From assembly GCA_041917255.1 (NCBI GenBank), contig JAYRYA010000010.1, positions 1-64,000 on the forward strand: DNA of 64,000 nt, read 5' to 3'. Shown here in pieces: positions 1-11,902 of this stretch (the first letter of the stretch is position 1; each line of letters begins with the position of its first letter). Made by a program: the position numbers and the translations under genes. The stretch comes from Zoogloea sp041917255. Lineage in GTDB: Bacteria > Pseudomonadota > Gammaproteobacteria > Burkholderiales > Rhodocyclaceae. The notes under the pieces are model-generated. The model did not search any database. It was not told where the DNA came from and worked only from the letters and a program-made list of their open reading frames with translations.

Positions 1-2
1 CC

Positions 3-2999
3 TACCTTGAACTGGACCGGGACGGCCTCTGCCTCGACGCCCATGTCCGCCACTCCGCCTTTTTCGCCGACCAGCCCGCGCCCATTGCCGGGCACGATAT
101 CCGCACGCTGCTGGCGCCCGAGCCCGCCGCCATCCTGACGGCCGCCCTGGCCGCCGCCGCTGCTCAGGGCAGCGATCAGGGGCGCACCCTGCAGATCGAG
201 GCCGGCGGTCAGACCCGCTGGTTCGAGCTGGCCGTCACCGCCCGCCCGGGTGCCGGCGGCAGCCGCTTCATCGTGCTGGCCCGGGACATCACCGCCCGCC
301 GTCAGGCCGATCTGGACCAGAGCAGCCTGCTGGAGGCCGAGGTGGCCCGGCGTACCGCCGATCTCGCCACTGCCATCGAGGAGAAAGCAGCAATCCTCGA
401 TTCGGCCAGCGTCGGCATCTTGGTGCTCAAGGACCGGCGGATCGTCCGCACCAACCGGCGCATGGACGAGATGTTCGGCTACCCCCCGGGCGAGCAGATC
501 GGACAGTTCACCCGCATCTGGTACTGCAGCGACGAAGACTGGGCTGCCACCGGGCAGGAGGTGCGCGACCAGGTGTGGCAGGGGCTCACCCACCAGCGCA
601 TCCAGGAAGTCCGGCGTCGGGACGGCAGCCGTTTCTGGGCCCGGATGTCGGGCCGGGCGATCGACGTGGCGGATCCGACCAAGGGCATGGTCGGGATCAT
701 CGAGGACATCACCGCCGAGCGCGCCGCGGCCGAGGAGATGCAACGCGCCCGCGCCCTGGCCGAGGAAGCCGTGCGGGTGAAGTCGGATTTCCTCGCCAAC
801 ATGAGCCACGAGATCCGTACCCCGATGAACGCCATCGTCGGGATGGCCTACCTGACGCTCCAGACCAGCCTCACCGGACGTCAGCGGGATTACCTCACCA
901 AGATCCAGGTCGCCAGCCAGCACCTGCTGGGCATCATCAACGACATCCTCGACATCTCGAAGATCGAGGCCGGCAAGCTGGTGATCGAGCACGTGGGCTT
1001 CTCCCTCGACCGGGTGCTCGACAATGTCACCGGTCTGATCGCCGAGAAGACGGCCGAGAAGGGGCTGGAGCTGATCGTCGATGTGGCCGACGACGTACCT
1101 GCCGAGCTGATCGGCGACCCCCTGCGACTGGGCCAGATCCTCATCAACTTTGCCAACAACGCGGTCAAGTTTACCGAGCGTGGCGAGGTGACGATCCGCG
1201 TGCGGCTTGCCGGGATGCGGGACGAAGGCCCGTGCCTGCGCTTTTCGGTCACCGACACCGGCATCGGCATCACCGACGACCAGCGCGGCCGGCTCTTCCA
1301 GAGCTTCGAGCAGGCCGATTCATCCACCACCCGCAAACATGGTGGCACCGGCCTGGGCCTGGCGATCAGCAAGCGGTTGGCCGAGTTGATGGGCGGCGAG
1401 GTGGGCGTGGACAGCATTCCCTGCGTCGGCTCCACCTTCTGGTTTACCGCCTGGCTGGGTCGGGGGGTGGTACAACCGCGCCGGCTGGTGCCGCGGGCCG
1501 ATCTGGTGGGGCGTCCGGTGTTGGTGGTGGATGACAACTCCAACGCCCGCGATGTGCTTGCCGACATGCTCCGACGCATGGGTTTGGCGGTGACGGCGGT
1601 GGATTCGGGGCTTGCCGCGCTGTGTGCGGTGCGCGACGCCGAGATCCGTGGCGCGCCCTTCTCGGTGGTCTTCCTCGACTGGCAGATGCCCGACCGGGAC
1701 GGTGTCGCCACCGCGGGCGATATCCGCGATCTGAAGCTCGCCGAGCCGCCACGACTGGTGATCGTCACCGCCTACGGTCGGGAAGAATTGATCCGCTCGG
1801 CCGGCAGCGTGGATATCCGCGATGTGCTGATCAAGCCTGTCACCGCATCGCTGCTGTTTGACACGGTGCTGCGCCTGCTTGCCGGCGACGAGACCGGCGA
1901 GCGCGTGGCCGCAGGAGACATCGCGCCGCCTCAGCCCACGGCGGAACTGGCCGCCATCGCCGGTGCGCGCATCCTGCTGGTGGAAGACAATGACCTCAAC
2001 CAGCAGGTGGCCACCGAGATGCTGGCCCACGCCGGCTTCGTGGTGGACGTTGCCGACAATGGCGCGGCGGCGGTCGAGAAGGTGACGTCCGGCACCTACG
2101 AGCTGGTGCTGATGGACATGCAGATGCCGGTGATGGACGGGCTCACCGCCACCCGGGCGATCCGCGAACATCCCGATCTGGCCTGGCTGCCCATCGTGGC
2201 GATGACCGCCAACGCGATGTCCGGCGACCGGGAGCGCTGCCTCGCGGTCGGCATGCAGGACCACGTGGCCAAGCCCATCGATCCGGCCACCTTGTGGGCC
2301 ACCCTGCTGCGCTGGATCAAGCCGCGTCCGGGCATGGCCGGGCCGGTGGCCGCGGCGGGGGTTGCTCAGGGGGCAACCGATACGCGCGAGGTCATCCGCC
2401 GGCTCGCGGCGATCACCGAGCTGGACGTGCCGGCCGGGGTGCGCAACGCCCTTGGGCGGGATTCCCTCTACATCGCCCTGCTGGGCAAGTTCGTCAGTGG
2501 CCAGGGCGATTTCCCGGCCAATGTGGCCTCGGCGCTGGAGGATGCGGACTGGGTGTCCGCCGAGCGGCTGGCCCACACCCTGAAGGGCGTAGCGGCACAG
2601 ATCGGCGCCTATGGGCTGAGCGATCTGGCGGCCCGCTTCGAGCTGGCGGTGCGCAATCGCGACCGGCTGGTAGTGATGGTGCCGCTGCAGGCCGAGATCA
2701 GCCGGCGGCTCATGGCGCTCGTGGCGGCCATCGTGGCGGCGCTGCCCGGCGAGCTTGGCGTACCCGCGCCGGTGGTCGTGGATCCGGAAGCGCTGCAGGC
2801 TGCGTGCGCACGCCTCGCTCGGGAGCTGGCCGACGATGATTTCGGCGCCAACCAGACCCTCGATGCCCACGAGGCGATGCTGCGGGCCGGGCTGGGCCAT
2901 CGCTTTCCGGTGCTTGCCGAGGCGGTGCGCTCGTTTGACTTCGGCCTCGCGCTGAGCTGTCTGACCGAAGCCGCGGCCAGCTTCGACATTCCGATCTGA
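3..2999 (+). CDS. hybrid sensor histidine kinase, 5' truncated by window edge
   Basis: The reading frame is open from the first bases, so the true start lies upstream; 998 residues are visible. The order is: a partial PAS domain (about 1-95), a second PAS/PAC domain (about 130-250), a HisKA dimerisation domain with SHEIRTPMNAIVG (phospho-His about 269), a HATPase_c domain with GTGLGLAI, a first receiver (VVFLDWQMPD, Asp about 559), a second receiver (LVLMDMQMPVMDG, Asp about 705) and a C-terminal HPt domain (AHTLKGVAAQ, His about 858). This is a complete His-Asp-Asp-His phosphorelay in one protein, resembling BarA-type kinases. No membrane segment is visible in the part present. It converges on another hybrid kinase 19 bp away. 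The signal and any separate output regulator are unknown. Confidence 0.9.
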   Translation, partial: YLELDRDGLCLDAHVRHSAFFADQPAPIAGHDIRTLLAPEPAAILTAALAAAAAQGSDQGRTLQIEAGGQTRWFELAVTARPGAGGSRFIVLARDITARRQADLDQSSLLEAEVARRTADLATAIEEKAAILDSASVGILVLKDRRIVRTNRRMDEMFGYPPGEQIGQFTRIWYCSDEDWAATGQEVRDQVWQGLTHQRIQEVRRRDGSRFWARMSGRAIDVADPTKGMVGIIEDITAERAAAEEMQRARALAEEAVRVKSDFLANMSHEIRTPMNAIVGMAYLTLQTSLTGRQRDYLTKIQVASQHLLGIINDILDISKIEAGKLVIEHVGFSLDRVLDNVTGLIAEKTAEKGLELIVDVADDVPAELIGDPLRLGQILINFANNAVKFTERGEVTIRVRLAGMRDEGPCLRFSVTDTGIGITDDQRGRLFQSFEQADSSTTRKHGGTGLGLAISKRLAELMGGEVGVDSIPCVGSTFWFTAWLGRGVVQPRRLVPRADLVGRPVLVVDDNSNARDVLADMLRRMGLAVTAVDSGLAALCAVRDAEIRGAPFSVVFLDWQMPDRDGVATAGDIRDLKLAEPPRLVIVTAYGREELIRSAGSVDIRDVLIKPVTASLLFDTVLRLLAGDETGERVAAGDIAPPQPTAELAAIAGARILLVEDNDLNQQVATEMLAHAGFVVDVADNGAAAVEKVTSGTYELVLMDMQMPVMDGLTATRAIREHPDLAWLPIVAMTANAMSGDRERCLAVGMQDHVAKPIDPATLWATLLRWIKPRPGMAGPVAAAGVAQGATDTREVIRRLAAITELDVPAGVRNALGRDSLYIALLGKFVSGQGDFPANVASALEDADWVSAERLAHTLKGVAAQIGAYGLSDLAARFELAVRNRDRLVVMVPLQAEISRRLMALVAAIVAALPGELGVPAPVVVDPEALQAACARLARELADDDFGANQTLDAHEAMLRAGLGHRFPVLAEAVRSFDFGLALSCLTEAAASFDIPI

Positions 3000-3018
3000 A
3001 GCGGCTGCGCCGCCGCCG

Positions 3019-6555
<3,537 letters not shown>

Positions 6556-6956
6556 GGTGTGGATCCGTTCGGCAGCCTGGGTCAATGGAGCTCGGTGTCG
6601 GGAAGGGGCGCGCAGCCTGAGATCGGGTGCCGGCGGGGGGCGTAGCCCAGACCGTGGGTGTCCGGCGCGCGCCTCTTTTGTTGACGGCGCCATCGAACCG
6701 GACTTGAGCGGGGGCATCGAGCGGCTCACGGTGAACTACGAATTTGTCAAAATCTTTAATTTTGATATTATCGTAACAATATGAAAAAATTTTACAGAGT
6801 CTGAAGCGCTGCCTGAGGCGACTCTGGTTCGAGTGGCGCACCTGCGCTCAGCCCTTGAGGAGGACACCGGCAATGGCCGGATATCTCCATGGGCATATTC
6901 TTTTGTAATTCATGCGAGTATCGTTGCAGATGTGGTTGAAGTGCCGGGAGGTCGGG
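6556..6956. other. 401-bp intergenic region between divergent kinase and binding-protein genes
   Basis: No gene is seen. A sharply AT-rich stretch (about 6738-6800) stands out against the GC-rich surroundings and is the likely divergent promoter region. The leader of the rightward gene would be about 180 nt, long enough for regulation, but I recognise no riboswitch. Confidence 0.6.
6744..6771 (+). promoter_or_regulatory. putative sigma-70 promoter for the binding-protein gene
   Basis: TTGTCA (6744-6749) and TATTAT (6766-6771) are separated by 16 bp; each hexamer matches the consensus at 5 of 6 positions and they lie in an AT-rich island. The predicted start of transcription is about 180 nt ahead of the ATG at 6957. 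Confidence 0.5.
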
Positions 6957-8075
6957 ATGTCGTTGCTGAAATGTGTGCTGGTTGCCGCGGTTGGGCTGCT
7001 CCTGACGGGATGCGGGCCCGAGGCGCCGCTGCGTGTCGGCTTCATCGGCGGCCTGTCCGATCAGAATTCGGATGTGGGCCTGTCGGGCTACAACGGAGTC
7101 GTGCTGGCGGTCGAGCAGATCAACCGGGCGGGTGGGGTCCAGGGGCGCAAGATCGAGCTGGTGGCCCGTGACGATGCCCAGAACCGGGAGACGGCGGCCC
7201 GGGTGGCATCCGAACTTGCTGCAGCCAAGGTCGAAGTGGTGATCGGCCCCTTTACCAGCGGAATGGCGGCGGTGGTGGTGCCTTTGCTCGCCAATAACGA
7301 CACACTCGCGATCAGCCCGACGGTCACCTCGATGGATTTTTTTGGCAAGGATGACAATCTGGTGCGGATCAACCGCAGCACCCGAGACAACGCCCGGGAC
7401 TACGCCCGCGTGTTGTACCAGCGCGGCGAGCGCAGGGTGGTCGTGGCCTATGATGAGCGTAACCGTTCCTTCACCCAGTCCTGGCTCAATGAGTTCCGTG
7501 CGGCCTTTGCCGAGCAGGGTGGGCAATTGGTGGCCGAGGTACCCTACGAGTCGCGTCCGGATACCGATTTTGGCGCGGTCGTCGCCAAGATGCTGAACAA
7601 AAACCCCGACGGGCTGTTCTTCGTGGCGGGGGCCATCGACGTCGCGCGGCTCGCCCAGCAGGCTCGTCGCCAGGCGCCGGCATTACCCATCGGGGCCTCG
7701 GAGTGGGCGGCCAGCGAACAACTGATCGAGCTGGGCGGCAAGGTCGTGGAAGGGCTGCTGATCGTCCAGAATTACGACCGGGACGACGACTCTCCCCGCT
7801 ACCGCGAATTCCGCGAGGCTTATTTCAAGCGCTTCCAGACGAACCCCGGCTACAGCTCGGTGTCTGCTTACGATGCGGCGATGGTGCTCTTCGACGCGCT
7901 CTCAATGCGTGCCAAGGGCGAGAGCATCAAGGCGGCCGTGCTTCGCAACGGGCCCTACCAGGGGCTGCAACAGCGTATTGCCTTCGATGCCAACGGTGAC
8001 ACCGAGCGCAAGGTGTTCTTCACCGAGATCCGCGACGGCAGCTACCGCAAGCTGGACGAGGTCAACGCCCGTTAG
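6957..8075 (+). CDS. ABC-type branched-chain amino acid/amide binding lipoprotein (LivK-like)
   Basis: The protein has 372 residues. The ATG at 6957 is chosen because a GGGAGG ribosome binding site lies just ahead and a lipoprotein signal follows (hydrophobic stretch, lipobox LLTGC, lipidated Cys 19). The mature part is a type I periplasmic binding protein of the Peripla_BP_6 family, with an N-terminal motif GLSGYNGVVLAVEQIN and the segment AISPTVTSMDFF typical of this fold. No permease or ATPase genes are nearby, so it may serve sensing rather than transport. It lies divergently from the cache-domain hybrid kinase at 3019-6555, which makes a binding-protein/kinase partnership plausible. The ligand cannot be read from the sequence. 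Confidence 0.85.
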   Translation: MSLLKCVLVAAVGLLLTGCGPEAPLRVGFIGGLSDQNSDVGLSGYNGVVLAVEQINRAGGVQGRKIELVARDDAQNRETAARVASELAAAKVEVVIGPFTSGMAAVVVPLLANNDTLAISPTVTSMDFFGKDDNLVRINRSTRDNARDYARVLYQRGERRVVVAYDERNRSFTQSWLNEFRAAFAEQGGQLVAEVPYESRPDTDFGAVVAKMLNKNPDGLFFVAGAIDVARLAQQARRQAPALPIGASEWAASEQLIELGGKVVEGLLIVQNYDRDDDSPRYREFREAYFKRFQTNPGYSSVSAYDAAMVLFDALSMRAKGESIKAAVLRNGPYQGLQQRIAFDANGDTERKVFFTEIRDGSYRKLDEVNAR

Positions 8076-8088
8076 TCCGGGCCGCGCC

Positions 8089-8532
8089 TCAGCGGTCGAT
8101 CGGCAGGTTGCGGCGCAGTACGACCGGCACGCCGCCGAGCTTCTTTTTGGCCAGCCACTGGGCCAGCGCCGAATCCAGATAATCGGCGTGGCTGGGGAAC
8201 CAGCGGGCGAGTTCGGTGGCAAACTCGCGGCCGACCTCCAGGTCGCCGGAGCGCACCAGGTCTTCCACCTGATAGGCCGATTCCATCACCGCATTGTGGT
8301 CGTCCACGTGACAATCCCGGGGCGGGAAATCCGTCTCTTCCATCCACGCCTTTTCTTGCCTGAAATGGGATTCGGCATGTTCGATGAAGGCGCGCATCGC
8401 GGCAGCGAGATCGTCATCGGGGCATGTCAGCAAACGGTCCACGACCTCGACGAACTCCCGGTGCGTGTCGTCCATGGCCTCGAACCCGAGCAGAAAGGCG
8501 TCGGTCCACGGCAAACCCTGTTGATCGGTCAT
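8089..8532 (-). CDS. bacteriohemerythrin
   Basis: A 147-residue protein with the hemerythrin di-iron ligand set in the expected order: His24 (DDTH), His56 and Glu60 (HxxxE), His75 and His79 (HxxxH), His115 and Asp120 (HxxxxD). Bacteriohemerythrins bind O2 reversibly at a di-iron site and act as oxygen carriers or sensors in the cytoplasm, often in microaerobic or denitrifying bacteria. It is a single-domain form, not fused to a chemoreceptor. It converges on the binding-protein gene (13 bp between stops) and is divergent from the MFS gene. Confidence 0.93.
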   Translation of the reverse strand: MTDQQGLPWTDAFLLGFEAMDDTHREFVEVVDRLLTCPDDDLAAAMRAFIEHAESHFRQEKAWMEETDFPPRDCHVDDHNAVMESAYQVEDLVRSGDLEVGREFATELARWFPSHADYLDSALAQWLAKKKLGGVPVVLRRNLPIDR

Positions 8533-8666
8533 TTTCGGTCTTCTCCTGACGTGTCATTCTTCTGCCCTCGCGGGCGAGGCATCAAGGATAACCCGAGGGC
8601 CAGCCGCGTTTGCCCCTACGGGTAAAAAATCTCGAGAATGTCTTGCCGCCCACCGGAGTGCCACCC

Positions 8667-9875
8667 ATGACGCCTTCAGGTTCCTCGCCGCAACCCGGTG
8701 TTCGCCCTCATCTTCCGGCGGGCATCTGGGCGCTGGGGCTGGTGTCGATGCTGATGGACATCTCGTCGGAGATGATTCACGCCCTGCTGCCCGTCTATCT
8801 GGTGGGGGCGCTCGGGGCTTCGACGCTGGCGGTGGGGGTGATCGAGGGGATTGCCGAGGCCACTGCTGCGATCACCAAGGTGTTCTCCGGTGCGCTGTCG
8901 GACTGGCTTGGGCGGCGCAAGCTGCTGGCGGCCATCGGCTACGGGCTGGCGGCCTTCACCAAGCCGGTGTTTCCCCTCGCCGATACGGTGGGCTGGGTGG
9001 TAACGGCACGCTTTGTGGATCGCATTGGCAAAGGCATCCGCGGTGCACCGAGAGATGCGCTGATTGCCGATCTGGCCCCGCCGGAGCTGCGCGGCGCGGC
9101 CTTCGGGCTGCGCCAGTCCCTCGACACCACCGGGGCGTTTCTCGGGCCGCTGGTGGCCATCGGGCTGATGACGCTCACCGACGGCGCCATCCAGCTGGTT
9201 TTCTGGATGGCGGTGCTGCCGGCCTTCGGGGCCTTTGGGCTGATCAGTCTGGCAGTCCACGACGTGCCTCGGCCAGGCGCGGCGCGGGTCAAAGCGCCGT
9301 TGTCCCGCGCCGAACTGGCCCGGCTGCCGGCAGCCTACTGGTGGGTGGTGGGGATTTCAGCGGTGTTCACCGTCGCCCGTTTCAGTGAGGCCTTCCTGGT
9401 GCTCCGCGCGCAGGAGCTGGGCGTGGCGCTGGCCTGGATTCCTGCGGTGCTGGTGGTGATGAATGTGGTGTATTCGCTGTCGTCCTACCCGGTGGGTATG
9501 CTGGCCGACCGCCTGCCGCGGGGCAACCTGCTGGGCCTGGGCTTTGCGATGCTGGTGGCAGCCGATCTGGCGCTGGCGCTGATCGATGGCCTGCCCGGGC
9601 TGGGCCTCGGCGTCGCCCTGTGGGGGCTGCACATGGGCATGACCCAGGGCCTGCTGGCCACGCTGGTGGCCGATGCTGCGCCGGCCGAGCTGCGCGGAAC
9701 GGCCTTCGGGGTGTTCAACCTGGCTGGCGGGCTGGCCTTGCTGGTGGCCAGTGTGGTGGCCGGCGCGCTTTGGGATGCCTTCGGCTCCCACGCCACCTTC
9801 CTGTGCGGGGCGGCTTTTGCAGCGCTGGCGCTGGCCGGGCTGGCGTGGCGACGGCCGGATTCGGCGCGCAGCTGA
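8667..9875 (+). CDS. MFS transporter
   Basis: A 402-residue major facilitator with about 12 hydrophobic segments. The ATG at 8667 is preferred because a GGAG lies 8 nt upstream; an earlier in-frame start would add about 19 residues without a good site. Cytoplasmic loop motifs such as SDWLGRRK and ADRLPRG between helices 2-3 and 8-9 are typical of the family, as is the RIGKGIRGAPRDALIAD segment seen in a widespread proteobacterial MFS subgroup. The substrate is unknown. It ends about 100 bp before the bufferin operon and could provide a transporter for that neighbourhood, but the candidate ECF promoter in between suggests separate transcription. Confidence 0.85.
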   Translation: MTPSGSSPQPGVRPHLPAGIWALGLVSMLMDISSEMIHALLPVYLVGALGASTLAVGVIEGIAEATAAITKVFSGALSDWLGRRKLLAAIGYGLAAFTKPVFPLADTVGWVVTARFVDRIGKGIRGAPRDALIADLAPPELRGAAFGLRQSLDTTGAFLGPLVAIGLMTLTDGAIQLVFWMAVLPAFGAFGLISLAVHDVPRPGAARVKAPLSRAELARLPAAYWWVVGISAVFTVARFSEAFLVLRAQELGVALAWIPAVLVVMNVVYSLSSYPVGMLADRLPRGNLLGLGFAMLVAADLALALIDGLPGLGLGVALWGLHMGMTQGLLATLVADAAPAELRGTAFGVFNLAGGLALLVASVVAGALWDAFGSHATFLCGAAFAALALAGLAWRRPDSARS

Positions 9876-9893
9876 AAAATATTTCGCCTACCC

Positions 9894-9920
9894 TGTAAGA
9901 AAGCCGGGCGCCGGATCGAC
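9894..9920 (+). promoter_or_regulatory. putative ECF-sigma promoter of the bufferin operon
   Basis: TGTAAGA (9894-9900) and CGAC (9917-9920) are separated by 16 bp. ECF promoters often combine a GTAA-type -35 with a CG-rich tetranucleotide -10; the Caulobacter SigF consensus, as I recall it, is GTAACC-N16-CGAA. The predicted start of transcription leaves a leader of about 50 nt before the precursor ATG, whose ribosome site AGGAG is at 9967-9971. The match is by eye and the operon's own ECF factor is the candidate user. Confidence 0.4.
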
Positions 9921-9978
9921 TAATCGGCAGCCCGTGCATGTTGTGCGAGGCAGTCCCACCCCCGACAGGAGAATCACC

Positions 9979-10326
9979 ATGAAAAAGACGTCCGCGATCA
10001 CCGCTGTGCTGGCCACTTCCGCGCTGCTTGGCGCCACCGCTGTCCAGGCCGGCGACAACCCCTTCTCTGCCACGCCCATGGCGGGCGGCTACCAGTTGGC
10101 CCAGGCCGACACCAAGCCCATGGACGGCAAGATGATGGAAGGCAAGCCCATGGACGGCAAGGCGGCCGACGCCAAGTGCGGCGCCGAGCGCAAAGCGGGC
10201 AAGAAGGCCGACGGCAGCTGTGGCGGCAAGAAGGCCGACGGCAGCTGTGGCGGCAAGAAATCCGACGCGAGCTGCGGTGCCGCCAAGAAGAAGGCCGACG
10301 CTTCGTGCGGCGCCAGCAAGAAATAA
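9979..10326 (+). CDS. bufA: bufferin-like RiPP precursor (HvfA/BufA family), Cys-repeat protein
   Basis: A 115-residue precursor. A Sec signal peptide (cleavage expected after VQA at about 24) precedes a conserved-looking NPFSATPMAGGYQLA segment, then a low-complexity Lys/Asp/Gly tail with five Cys-Gly units at Cys67, 81, 90, 99 and 110 in the contexts DAKCG, DGSCG, DGSCG, DASCG, DASCG. In characterised homologues (HvfA of Haemophilus, Caulobacter bufferins) the DUF692 enzyme modifies Cys residues, in HvfA within EGKCG motifs, giving copper-binding products. Here Lys before Cys is largely replaced by Ser. The gene is followed immediately by the matching DUF692 and DUF2063 genes. It would be exported and act in the periplasm as a metal-binding peptide. 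Family assignment is strong; the modification is inferred. Confidence 0.85.
   Translation: MKKTSAITAVLATSALLGATAVQAGDNPFSATPMAGGYQLAQADTKPMDGKMMEGKPMDGKAADAKCGAERKAGKKADGSCGGKKADGSCGGKKSDASCGAAKKKADASCGASKK
10201..10281 (+). repeat. 27-bp tandem repeat inside the bufferin precursor gene
   Basis: Bases 10201-10227 and 10228-10254 are identical 27-bp units, each encoding a KKADGSCGG-type nonapeptide; 10255-10281 is a diverged third copy, and a longer variant unit follows to 10320. The repeats carry the modifiable cysteines, so gain or loss of units would change the number of metal-binding sites. Confidence 0.9.
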
Positions 10327-11174
10327 GCGCCCCGGCCGGCGCCTGGCCCACGGGCGCCGGAGTGGGTTTTCGGCGCGAGCTGCTCGCCGAGCTGGAAGTC
10401 GGCGTGCCGGATGTGATCGACTTCTTCGAGCTCGCGCCCGAAAACTGGGCCGGCGTCGGCGGCGAATCCGCCCGTCGGCTGCGCGCCTTCACCGAGCGAC
10501 ATCCCTTCGTCTGCCACGGGCTATCGCTGTCGCTGGGCGGTGGCTTGCCGCTGGATGTGGAGCTGCTCCGGTGTATCCGTGCTTTCATGGGCACCCACGG
10601 CATCGGCCTGTACACCGAGCATCTGTCGTGGAGCAGCGATGCCACCGGTCAGCTGTACGACCTGTTGCCGCTACCCTTCACGGCCGAGGCGGTGCGCTGG
10701 ACGGCCGCCCGCATCCGCCAGGCCCAGGATGTGCTGGGGATGCGCATCGGCATCGAGAACGCGTCCCGCTACCTCACCCCGCCGGGGGCCGAGATGAGCG
10801 AGGTCGAGTTCATCCGGGCGGTGCTCGATGAGGCCGACTGCCTGCTCCATCTGGACGTGAACAACCTGTTCGTGAATGCCCGCAACTTCGGCTTCGACCC
10901 GCTCGCCTTCCTCGATGCGCTGCCTCTCCAGCGGGTGTGCTACCTGCACGTCGCCGGCCATCACCGGGAGGAGGACGGGCTTCTCATCGACACCCACGGC
11001 GCGCCGGTGATCGGCGACGTATGGGCGCTGCTCGACGCCACCTACCGCCGGGTGGGGCCGCTGCCCACATGCCTCGAGCGGGATTTCGACTTTCCGCCGC
11101 TGGTCGAACTTGCGGCGGAAGTGGGGCGTATCGCTGCCTACCAGCGGCTGACCGGGCGGGCGGAGGCGGCATGA
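10305..11174 (+). CDS. bufB: DUF692 multinuclear iron oxidative enzyme (MNIO), bufferin maturase
   Basis: About 289 residues of a TIM-barrel DUF692 protein, the family of MbnB, HvfB and BufB that uses a multinuclear non-haem iron centre to oxidise Cys in a precursor peptide. Diagnostic stretches are GVGFRRELLAELE, FFELAPENW, HGLSLSLGG, YTEHLSW, GIENASRY, LHLDVNNLFVNA, YLHVAGH and CLERDFDFPPL, which contain the His, Glu, Asp and Asn metal ligands expected. There is no ATG at the 5' end: a GTG at 10305 overlaps the precursor gene by 22 bp and keeps the conserved GAGVGFRR strand, while a GTG at 10362 would cut into it; I chose 10305. It ends in an ATGA overlap with the next gene. It acts in the cytoplasm with the DUF2063 partner. 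Confidence 0.85.
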   Translation: MRRQQEISAPAGAWPTGAGVGFRRELLAELEVGVPDVIDFFELAPENWAGVGGESARRLRAFTERHPFVCHGLSLSLGGGLPLDVELLRCIRAFMGTHGIGLYTEHLSWSSDATGQLYDLLPLPFTAEAVRWTAARIRQAQDVLGMRIGIENASRYLTPPGAEMSEVEFIRAVLDEADCLLHLDVNNLFVNARNFGFDPLAFLDALPLQRVCYLHVAGHHREEDGLLIDTHGAPVIGDVWALLDATYRRVGPLPTCLERDFDFPPLVELAAEVGRIAAYQRLTGRAEAA

Positions 11175-11902
11175 CCGGCTTGCAGGCTTTCCAGACGGCT
11201 TTCGGTGCGCGCCTGCGGGGCGGGCGCCACGTACCGTCCCCGCCCGGCGTGGCGGCGCGGCGGATGGCGGTGTACGAGACGCTGCTCTTCAACAACCTGC
11301 GGGGCTTTGTGGATCGCTGCTGTCCGGTGGCCCGCGCCTGCCTGGGCGAAGCCCGCTGGACGCGCCTGTGCCGTGGCTTCTACCGGGATTGGCCGTGCCA
11401 CAGCGCGTGGTTCCGGGACATCCCACGGGCCTTTGTCGACTACCTGGAGTCTGCTCCGCCCGCCGGGCTGCCCCGCTGGCTGGCCGACCTGGCCCGCTAC
11501 GAGTGGGCCGAACTGGCGGTGGATCTGATGGACGTGGCGCCGCCGTCCGTGGAGCCGGGCGCCAGCCTGCTGGAGGACTTTCCCCAGCCCAATCCGGCGG
11601 CAATGTCGCTGGCCTTTGCTTGGCCGGTGCAGCGCATCGGGCCCGGGTTTCGCCCGCGCAAGCCGGCGCCGGTGTGCATCGTGGTGTATCGCGATGGGGG
11701 CGAGGCCGTGCGTTTCATCGAACTCAGCCCGGCCTCGGCGCGACTGCTTGCCCTGTGCGACGGCGCGACCCGCGGGCGGGCAGCGATCGAGACCCTGGCC
11801 GCCGAAATGGGCCGCCCGGCCGATTCCGCCTTTGTGGTTTTCGGAGCGAACAACCTTGCTGCGCTGGCTGATGCCGGTGTGATCCTGGGGGCGCGCCGGT
11901 GA
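11171..11902 (+). CDS. bufC: DUF2063 partner protein of the MNIO enzyme (BufC/HvfC)
   Basis: A 243-residue protein starting at an ATG that overlaps the maturase stop (ATGA). The N-terminal part has the family signature ALQAFQTAF-like opening, YETLLFNNLRGFVDRCCPV and FYRDWPCHSAWFRDIPRAFVDYL segments of DUF2063, followed by a C-terminal winged-helix-like region. In characterised systems this protein forms a complex with the DUF692 enzyme and recruits the precursor (established for MbnC/HvfC-type partners). It lies third in the operon and is coupled by a GTGA overlap to the sigma factor gene. Confidence 0.87.
   Translation: MTGLQAFQTAFGARLRGGRHVPSPPGVAARRMAVYETLLFNNLRGFVDRCCPVARACLGEARWTRLCRGFYRDWPCHSAWFRDIPRAFVDYLESAPPAGLPRWLADLARYEWAELAVDLMDVAPPSVEPGASLLEDFPQPNPAAMSLAFAWPVQRIGPGFRPRKPAPVCIVVYRDGGEAVRFIELSPASARLLALCDGATRGRAAIETLAAEMGRPADSAFVVFGANNLAALADAGVILGARR

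Noticed and set aside
6556..6729. Longer start of the second hybrid kinase at 6729
   Set aside because: The extra 58 residues are basic, low in complexity and precede the true first membrane helix; the ATG at 6555 is better.
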